Shown: positions 55,796 to 64,000 of the stretch, piece after piece
How the letters are laid out: each line of letters begins with the position of its first letter
How positions within the stretch are numbered: position 1 is the first letter of the stretch
Source of the DNA: Neodiprion pinetum
Taxonomy: Eukaryota; Arthropoda; Insecta; Hymenoptera; Diprionidae
NCBI RefSeq assembly: GCF_021155775.2
Contig: NC_060232.1
Coordinates: 20,901,922-20,965,921, forward strand
DNA: 64,000 nt
Direction of reading: 5' to 3'
Made by a program: the position numbers and the translations under genes
The notes under the pieces: generated by a model
Told to the model about the DNA's origin: nothing
What the model saw: the letters and a program-made list of their open reading frames with translations, nothing else
The model's database searches: none

Positions 55796-56117
55796 TTTCG
55801 ATTTTAATGCTGAGTTTCAATAACTTATGAAGCTTCTAGAAATTTCTAGGAGACAAAAGACTGCACGGTCAGAGAAAATTGGCTATCAAAATTGAAAATT
55901 CAAGTAAGAACGTCAGTCTTACATCTATTCTCCTCTGCTGAAGAGAACTCCACAACTAGTAGAACTAAAAGAGTGAATTTACGTATTCTTAAAAAACATC
56001 TAAGGATTGAAGAAAAAAGTATTTATGAAACATCTCAGCTCAACGAAACGATGTAGAAGTTGGAACGTTTGAATTTTGAATAAAGAATAAAGTAAAGAAG
56101 TTGAAAACAGTTCAAAA

Positions 56118-56457
56118 ATGGATCTGACTAAACTGAACAAAATTGGCAACCTGGAGGAATTTTTACTTACGGGCAAGCTGTCAGACTAGAAGATTTTCAA
56201 AAATTATTAAGTAACGTATCAGGAGAGTGCAGACACGATTTGGCCAACAGGTAGTCGTAGATGTTGATGAGGCGTTCAGCGTGTTTCTACCGTCGAGGAT
56301 GGCAAAAGTATTGTGCGAGGATGACGTTCTGTTCCGAAACGTGATGATTGCAACTCAAGACGATCGGTTGGTTATGAAGTATCTGGGTGCCACAACCAAC
56401 TCGAATTTAACGATACATCGACTTCAGAATAAGTTTCACTGGTATGAAATAACTTAA
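56118..56457 (+). pseudogene. Unrecognised protein with VVVDVDEAFSVFLPSR motif
   Basis: An opening MDLTKLNKIGNLEEFLL at 56118 stops at 56187. A second frame gives RIRRVQTRFGQQVVVDVDEA, continuing FSVFLPSRMAKVL to 56457. Together they look like one short protein of about 110 residues broken by a frameshift near 56185. I recall similar FG..VVV....F.VFLP.R proteins in insect genomes but know no function. Confidence 0.4.
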
Positions 56458-56955
56458 TCGTAATCTATGTTTTGATAAGAATCAGTTGTGATAATAATAA
56501 TCGACAACTGAAAATATTTATAAGGAAAACGAAAATAATTGCTAGAATCTGTTAGTCATTTTTTTTCTTTGTCTTTTCTTATACAATATTTGAAAGAATT
56601 CTTTAAAATAGTAATCGCTATCTCAACCTTACTATTATGATGTTAATACCACACATTTTTACGCGCTCTTAATTGCTGTTTACTACACCAACCAAAGCAT
56701 CTGCCATTGTTAACGTTAAACATAAAACGTCATTCTTTACTATTAAACCAAAAGTTAATCTCACTTATGTCAAATTTTCTGATTTTCTTTTCAAGTTTAT
56801 GTGCCTTTACCGTGGCCCTGGGTAGACTTCCAATTTGAATTTTAGTGATACTAAGACTATAATAATATCTAATAAGAATGTGATTTTCTTGACCTCGATA
56901 ATGATGAACAAGTATTTTTCTTTGATATGCAGGTCAATAAAAAAGTCAAATTGTT

Positions 56956-56987
56956 GACGTTTCGGCCCGAGTGGGGGGCCTCCTCAG
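56956..56987 (-). ncRNA. Candidate hammerhead ribozyme core
   Basis: On the minus strand CTGAGGA is followed by GGCCC...GGGCC (stem II), GAAAC and GTC, the conserved hammerhead core with a minimal stem III. GTT before and AAC after can form a short stem I. Penelope-like elements carry such motifs in their terminal repeats. No Penelope RT was found nearby. Confidence 0.5.
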
Positions 56988-57763
56988 AACGAAATTTTTT
57001 TTAATAATCTATCATAAGAATAAGCCAAGGATAGATACAGAAAAAATAAATAAAAATATTCAACTTGAAAATATCTTACATAAGAAGCAATTCACCAAAT
57101 GAATGCGACTTAACTTATCAGAAAACGAATTATATTCACCTGGTATGCGAGATTTTTTTTGTATAATGAAACTTGATGTGGACCTGACGATGAAAACAGA
57201 TTTACAGAATAAAATTTAATAATCAATGCTACATTACGGTTATATAGCGCAATATGAAGCTCCCAAGCTCTCATCTTAGATCAGTTTTAGGCAAAAAAGG
57301 ACGGACGTGGAAATTGGATGACGGTTAGAGACGGTGAGACAACAAATATGTAATAAGATCCAAAGTTTTCATAGTTAAATGACGTAACTTTTTTTGCTAG
57401 CTCTAAAATTTTACCCTGCACAATCAAGATTTTCGACAAAGGTGTGAGTATTCCATTGTAAACTCAGACTCGGTCCAAGGCGTTCAATAAGATGCAGCTA
57501 CTCCAAAAGCTTGAGATTGCATTATCCAATTTTTTGCAGTATTTTCCAATGTCACCCTAGTAATCGAGTCTGTTATATTTCAAAAACTTACGACAAATTT
57601 ACAAAGAATCTGTGCAACTACATATTGTTCAGCCCTTCATTTTCATTAAGGTATTCAGCTCTCTTTCAACATCATGATACCAGTTATGTGGGACGAAGAC
57701 ACAAGGTGGAGGAGGTACACTCGAGCCCCTCTGGTCGCAAAGGGGTGAACGAAGGACGCTCCT

Positions 57764-58240
57764 GTGAAAAGATATAGACACACGTGTATACATATAGAAG
57801 TGAAGATATGGGATGGACATGTTAAAATGGAAATAGTAAACTGTAACGTAAATGGGATCCAGTCCAAGTACTGGGAAATTCCAGACATTCTTATCAAATG
57901 CGACATTCTCTGCCTCTCGGAAATGAAAACGAAGACATCAAAAATCATTCCAACATTCAACAATATCAATTGTGTAAGAAAAGATAGACCTGAGGGATCG
58001 GGTGAACGGCTCATTACCCTCATACGTAAGAGTATAAGCTGTAAATCTATTACCCTGCAGAACGTGCCTGATGGAATAGAGGTTTTGGACAGCAGTTCTA
58101 TTCGAAGACAAATGGATTGATCTCTTTAATGTATATATCCCCCTGCAGGCAAGGGTGAGTAAGTAAAAACTGACCCTTTTACTACAGGAGATCGAAGGGA
58201 GAGCAAATGACGTCCTGGTAGCTGCACCAGCCGAATCAGC
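57764..58240 (+). pseudogene. LINE endonuclease fragment
   Basis: IVNCNVNGIQSKYWEI near 57832 and CDILCLSEMKTKT near 57902 are N-terminal endonuclease motifs. VRKDRPEGSGERL near 57975 continues. A frameshift near 58115 leads to FNVYIPL. Later domains are missing. It is on the plus strand, a different family from 49800-54350. Confidence 0.65.
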
Positions 58241-58360
58241 CCACTAAAAAAAACCGAACGGGAGATTTTCTTACTTTTTCTTACTAATTTATTACCACAA
58301 TACTAAATTTATTACCCCTACTCGTTCAGCGCAATCGTCTTGTGGCGTAGCATTGGTCGA
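58233..58360. repeat. Short insertion between 13-bp direct repeats
   Basis: AGCTGCACCAGCC occurs at 58220-58232 and 58361-58373, enclosing 128 bp. This looks like a target-site duplication of 13 bp, as retroposed inserts make. Confidence 0.5.
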
Positions 58361-58559
58361 AGCTGCACCAGCCATATCGTAACTTACCTATATTTCACAC
58401 CATCAAGGTGTACCCAAGGTTAAAATTTTTTACTATTTTATTACTTTCTGAGGATATCAACCTAACATAAGGAATACTAACCCATAAGGGGGTAAACAAC
58501 CCTTATTCCCTAATTCCATGTATAAATCATCTTTCAGGCTAAATACTGACCGAAATTTA

Positions 58560-60560
58560 TTGCATTCGACGTTTCTTCGCACCTGCAGGTATAGTTATGT
58601 ACCCTGAAGTATTTACAGACATTGGGGGTGCAGTAAGATGCGGTAATAAAACAACGTGCCCCGACAATGTCCGTTATCACTGAATTCCATCGACATCTCG
58701 CGCGACTGACATTTTTTACCCACCTCCTAGGATCTTTTAAGTTGCAAAAACCAAAGCACCTCCTTCGTGGCAGGATTGGGGACGGACTATTGATTTGGGG
58801 GTTCAAAATATAATTCTTGAAGAAGAAGGGGACCGCGAAAATACTCATCTTTTACCGCAGTTAGCTGAGCGGTTAGTCAGAGATTTAAAATGGTTACCTC
58901 TGTGGTCCTGCGTATAAGGGTGACTTTCGGATACAGCCGGATGCCGGCATCGAGCGCGGCCGTAGAATCAGAATTTAATAATTTAAAAAATCGGATTATA
59001 CGCAATAATACCTTACTGACACGGGCAGACAATTTTATAACAAAGCATGTCAAATATATAAGTGGGAATGCCAAATTAATCGACGTAGCTTTCGCTAATG
59101 TGACCAATCCAATAAACGAAACGATTTGCGTTCCATCCGATCTCATTCTTCCATCGAAAGTCACAAATGTGCTAGATGGAGTAGAGTGCATTAGCGGCGG
59201 AAGACGTGACGCTACAGCAACGGGATATTCCGAAGAATTACCATCTTTATTACCGCAATGTCCGGTATGCGCAAATGGTGATACACCTTCTGGAGCACAT
59301 ACGTGTATTCTCTGTAAGAAAGCTGCGCATGTTTTCGAACAATGTTCGACACCTGTAAATGGCGAAGAAGAAGGTTACGGTGAGAAGCATACATATATGT
59401 AAGTCGTGTAAAATTCATCACGCGGAAAGTATATTAAACGTTGCCGCATCGAATCAAATAGAAAATTGGGGGGGGTGAGCAGCAAAAGATAAAAAAATGA
59501 GTCGGAAAATTCGCGTAATCTGCACACGGACTATGTATCCAATGAGTTTTTGTTAGATGAAAAACTATTTAAAGTACCATTAATGAAGAACTGACTCTAA
59601 TGTCGGTGAGATTGGATGGAAACAATCACATCCTTAGTAATACCTACGCGTTAGATGTCGTTTTTCAAATCTCTTTGGCCGCGTGAATTTTAAGCATATC
59701 GTTGCGAATATTGGGGATACTAACCCATTTTTTGAAATAATTTCATAAGTGTCGTCGTTCGGTCTACACGCCACTTGCTATCGTCGAAGAGCGCAAATTT
59801 TAAAAACGTTATATCCATCCACGCGCAGTCAGGGTAATTGCGAATCTATCGACTGCCAGGTAACGGCAGGGGACTTGTGCTTAGGATTATTTATAGATAT
59901 GCCGAGTTTTGAAGAGGTGTCACAGTGTGACAAAGGTTGTCCTTCTCGACACACAAAACTTCCACGAGTTCAGATTGAGAGAAACGATGTTGATAATTCA
60001 GAATTCAGCTCTGCCATCGACAGAATTGTTATACTTTCTAACCAACGTCCTTGTCGCGAAAACGATTGTAATGGATATGTGACAACTATTTTTGAAACAG
60101 GTTAACAATTATTGTTTAAATAATTATTTAATACTTCACAGGGTAATATATTCAAACTGTCACGTTCCGAATTGGGAATGGTAATAGTTTGTATTTTCTC
60201 GAGGGAATTACATTATTGTCGAAACCTACGACATAAGCGCCACAACAGATACTACGATTTGCCTGAAAGACGTCCCAACAGAGTTGAAGTTACCATTTAT
60301 GGATAACCCTTACCACCTAGCTGGCGTTGTAAATTTTACACCACCTATAATTTCTGAAATTCTGATTTCAACGATATTGGCCATTATACGGCAATAGCGT
60401 ATAGACGAGATCAAAGTTGGATCTTATACGATGATATTCGAGGTAATAAAAAGCGTTTATCGGGAAAACATAAGGCGCGGTCAGAGATTATCATTTACGT
60501 ACTTTGAAACAATTGCTGGCAGGAGACAGTACGTCAAGTTTACAAGCTCATGAGCTTCAA
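58560..60560 (+). pseudogene. Decayed transposon gene with transposase end, zinc cluster and USP-like domain
   Basis: SRMPASSAAVESEFNNLKNR (near 58945) resembles the last part of a DDE transposase. A Cys-rich cluster follows (CPVCANGDTPSGAHTCILC, near 59262). After a break, NTYALDVVFQI near 59640 and later GHYTAIAYRRDQSWILYDD near 60385 resemble the Cys and His boxes of ubiquitin-specific proteases. The nucleophile Cys appears as Tyr. There are several stops and frame changes. The element family was not identified. Confidence 0.5.
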
Positions 60561-61797
60561 TTGTGACAAAATATTTAAAATATCTGTTATTTGTGGATTG
60601 CTCGAAAGTTGAAATTGTTGCTGAGATTTGAGTGAATCCACTATCAGTATATTAATGTTCAATTCCCAAACTAAACTTCGTCTATTAGGAAAACATGGGG
60701 CTTTTATTACCGCCATGATAGGTTGCTCATTCAGTCGATTGATACATAATACGCTATCTTGGAGCTAACGCCCAAAAATTCAAACGCCTAATGATCCGTA
60801 AACGGTTCGTACTCATCCCGTGAATCCAACAAAATGCGTTATGTATCTGGTAGGTACATGTGTAGTCGGTTCTGGCAGAAAAAATCAGTCATATTTCAGT
60901 TTTTCCTCTTGGTATTTGCAGATTAACGGTATTTGAAAAGCAAAACTATTTTTGGAAATTTTAGTTAATTGTTAGGGTTTTGTGATGTCATTATCGATGC
61001 AGATTACGTAAAATTTTGTTTTATTTATCATGGCTCCGATATTACTGATGCTACGTGAATCATTAAAAAATCTTAATACACAAGAATAGCCCGAGTTTAT
61101 GGTAGAAATCATGGAATTTCACAACGGTAATGTTTCGATTGATTAATTGAGAAAGACGTAGAATTTGATTTTAAACGTTCGATTCTAACGATCTACGAAT
61201 GTAGACTGAATTGCAAATAAGCTTTAAGCAATCGGAAAGCCTGAACAGCAATAGCTCAATTTTTGTGGTGCGACTATATCGTGTAATGCACAATTATGGT
61301 ACACACGTATAAACGTACTTGCTGCGAATGCTATTTCATTAGCAAGTTCGGAATTACTCAGTGGCGAATGTTATGAGCAACTAACAATGACGGTAAAATA
61401 AGCCCAAGCGCGGGTCTCTCTTGCAGCAACCTCCACGTGGTGAGTCCTGGGTAACATGCAAAACATAAAAAAAATTTCTAGAATGTATAAATGGAGTAAA
61501 AAACGTTTATGATTTGAGAAACTGGGAAAAAATTATTTTATGTTTTGTTTGTTAGCCGATAGCTACGGTAACTACTATGATAGATAGATTGTAGGTCACG
61601 GTCTCGACGTTGTGAGTAATGCAAGATAAATTGTTTTCACAAAACGATGGAAATTCGGATTAAATGAACAATATTTATGGATCAATAAGACGATAAATTG
61701 CACCCTTATCATTGCAATCAATTTTAAGGATAGGTTTGTACTCGGAGGTAACTAATTAAACCAGAGTGGGGAGTATAAAAAGGTGGAACAAAAATCC
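60561..61797. other. No gene recognised (intronic)
   Basis: Nothing beyond AT-rich single-copy-looking sequence was seen. Confidence 0.5.
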
Positions 61798-62450
61798 TGT
61801 CAGCTCTTAAATCGCTGAACATTGTGCCACAAGAAATAATTCGCTGCGATGAATATTAAGGGTAGTTCTCTGATGATGGAAAACAAATCGGAGCGAGGGG
61901 TGGTCAGGGGGGAGTAGCTCAAAAATCAAATTATGCATATTCTGTCAGCTCTTAAATCGCTGAACATTTTGCCACAAGAAATAATTCGCTGCGATGAATT
62001 TTAAGGGTAATTCTCTGATGATGGAAAACTAATCGGAGCAGGGGGTGGTCAGGGGGGAGTAGCTCAAAAATCAAATTATGCATATTCTATCAGCTCTTAA
62101 ATCGCTGAACATTTTGTCGCGAGAAAAAATTCGCTGCAATGAATTTTAAGGGTATTTTTCTGATGATGGAAAAATAATCGGAGCGGGAGGTGGTCAGGGG
62201 GGAGTAGCTCAAAAATCAAATTATGCATATTCTGTCAGCTCTTAAATCGCTGAACATTTTGCCACAAGAAAGAATTCGCTGCGATAAATTTTAAGGGTAG
62301 TTCTGTGATGATGGAAAACTAATCGGAGCGGGGGGTGGTCAGGGGGGAGTAGCTCATAAAACAAATTATGCATATTCTGTCAGCTCTTAAATCGCTGAAC
62401 ATTTTGCCGTAAGAAAGAATTCGCTGCGATGAATTTTAAGGGTGATTTTT
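61798..62450. repeat. 145-bp satellite array, about 4.5 units
   Basis: CAGCTCTTAAATCGCTGAAC starts units at 61801, 61946, 62091, 62236 and 62381, an exact 145-bp period. Units differ at a few positions. The last unit stops after about 65 bases. Confidence 0.95.
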
Positions 62451-63937
62451 TTTGTGTTTTACTAAGGGTTGAATATAAAAAATTGTCATCGTTGGTATTT
62501 AAAAGCTCCGAATTCACATAACATGCCAGTATTCATGATTTGGTATTTTTTTTCTTCCGCTCATAGAGATTGGGCGTGCATATAGCCATAGGAGTTGTTT
62601 TTACGACATTATTTTCAACGTATATTAGGAGCTCCTAATTAGCTCTTAATTCTCATGTGGTCAAAATAAATCATGCTTTGCGGCATTGTAGAGCTCATAA
62701 ATAGCTCCTTAATCTATGACTTTTTCAAATTTTTCTGAGCAAGTGGGGGGCCAGCTTTACGGAGGTCTTTTTTATGTGTGAAATCTTGTGAAATAAATGT
62801 TTATTTTATACTATTCATCCACTGGATCTCGATGATCATTTGCTAAATAAGCCTGTGCAATTACTGGGGAAGAGTCTGTTCATTGATTGAGCTAAAGCGT
62901 TCAATGACTGGTAAAATTGCTATTTTTACTTTAAATATATTTTCTTTATATATATATTTTGTTCGAATACTTTGTTTCAACTAGGTAATCCAAATATTGA
63001 GGGCATATTGTGTCGAATAGTATCGGTATTATCAGGCCATAATCGCCCAGTGAAAAGAAATCCTTTCGTAAAACTGATAATGCACTGAAACGTTTATTCA
63101 ATGGTGCACCCACCCTAGTCAGTCGGTACGTGTCTGCTCTACTAAGTGCAGGATATGTGACACAAACAGAAAACGATTTATTCCATGACCATATTTAACG
63201 TAAATATGTTATTTTGCAAGTAAGCTGCACAAAGCTAGAAGGGCGTAAGTTGCCCCCACCACGCCTGCCGCACGGCTCCTCAGATATCCTTGCGCTTGCT
63301 TCAGTTGGATACTTAATTTCAATGAAAATAGGGGTACAAGAACGATTTAGGAATTTAGAGACATTCCTACAGGTACAGGTAACGCACGTGAATTTTTTGA
63401 AATCATAATATTTGAAACCTTAGTTCCTTCAAAATCACTGTAAAACGAAGCCAATAGACCATTTCTTTCCAATGTTTCGTTACGATAACGTTACAAACTT
63501 TATCCTTGTGTAAAATGAAGATTTTCCCTCAGCATAAATCCTTACAATAATATCATTAACTTCAACATGATAAATCCATCACTTTATTCAATACAAAACC
63601 TAGGGTATATGCATTGGGATCAAGTCTACCTTGGAAAAAATTGCTCAACTTATAAGTAGATTGAACAGAACTTGGTCAATTTTCTGGCCAATGTGACTAT
63701 TGGAGTATTAGGGATGAATGAGTCGTAGAGTCTGGATCGGACGTTGGAAAAAGAGAAAAAAATATTGGAAAAATCTCCAGCAAAGTTAGGGTGTATTGAG
63801 TTATGCTGAACACAAATAAAAAATAATTATCAATGGTAAAATAATACTAATATAAATGAAAATGTCATCATTTACCATGTAAATGAAAAAGAAAAATGAA
63901 AGAATATGGAATAAACGTTAGTATTATTGCAACGTAC
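62451..63937. other. No gene recognised (intron 1, 5' part)
   Basis: AT-rich, with a perfect 14-base palindrome TTAGGAGCTCCTAA at about 62626. The donor GTACGT of CNEP1R1 exon 1 is at 63937-63932. Confidence 0.5.
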
Positions 63938-64000
63938 TTCTCCAACGGAGTGTTGAGGGCTGTAGACTAGCAATAACTTCTGTAAGACGTCTTTCGAATG
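63938..64000 (-). CDS. CNEP1R1: CNEP1R1 upstream exon (partial)
   Basis: It encodes FERRLTEVIASLQPSTLRWR, matching the N-terminal segment of TMEM188/CNEP1R1 before its first membrane helix. The donor GTACGT follows. The exon ends with one base that, with the first two of the 48516 exon, completes a Thr codon in the expected place. It continues beyond the right edge of the window. Confidence 0.92.

Larger units (their letters stand above)
45204..64000 (-). other. CNEP1R1: CNEP1R1 homologue gene span (partial at the right edge)
   Basis: Three exons (63938-64000 and beyond, 48382-48516, 45204-45361) join with matching phases. The product is the regulatory subunit that, with the phosphatase CTDNEP1, dephosphorylates lipins at the nuclear envelope/ER and so controls lipid synthesis and nuclear membrane shape. 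Two hydrophobic segments fit the known two-pass membrane topology. Intron 1 is 15,421 bp and intron 2 is 3,020 bp. Both are filled with repeats, yet the coding sequence is intact. The start codon lies beyond the window. Confidence 0.9.

Noticed and set aside
61798..62450. 145-bp repeats as a CRISPR or gene array
   Set aside because: Whole units are repeated without unique spacers and carry no open frame.

Overview
The window looks like nuclear DNA of an insect, perhaps a hymenopteran. It is AT-rich, has spliced genes with GT-AG introns, and is mostly stacked transposable elements. Nothing bacterial or viral (operons, CRISPR, env genes) was seen. Assignments rest on motifs read by eye, with no database search.

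Two host-type genes can be modelled, both on the minus strand. At the left edge (239-1303) four exons join without a frame break into a 192-residue protein with two tandem THAP zinc fingers. At the right edge, three exons at 63938-64000, 48382-48516 and 45204-45361 match the regulatory subunit of the nuclear-envelope phosphatase (CNEP1R1/TMEM188). Its first intron is 15.4 kb and holds a LINE, LTR fragments, satellites, palindromes and decayed transposons. The first coding residues lie beyond the window.

1.6-14 kb is a nest. An LTR (copy A, from 1609 to 11674) is split by a 1.8-kb LTR-like insertion (1824-3625) and by a Helitron (4079-11478). The Helitron is itself split by a nearly intact CsRn1-like Gypsy element (4372-10192, minus strand), whose gag and pol are in one frame, separated by UGA-CUA. 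A solo copy of the same LTR (12915-13991) and two MITEs with 8-bp target duplications follow.

14-29 kb is a second nest. A DIRS-type tyrosine-recombinase retrotransposon is split inside its RNase H by a Copia element (16961-27446). That Copia contains a Mag-like Gypsy element (17540-22098) and two solo LTRs (25712-26127 and 26440-27392).

29.4-36.8 kb holds a third, broken Gypsy element lacking a visible 3' LTR. It is followed by 19 short hairpin-forming repeats, a LINE 3' end, and an LTR relic split by a MITE. 36.8-45.2 kb is gene-poor and contains a 1.35-kb P-like transposon with very long inverted repeats and THAP remnants. The intron of the right-hand gene also contains an 800-bp palindrome, a candidate hammerhead ribozyme, a decayed transposase gene with a ubiquitin-protease-like segment, and a satellite with an exact 145-bp period.
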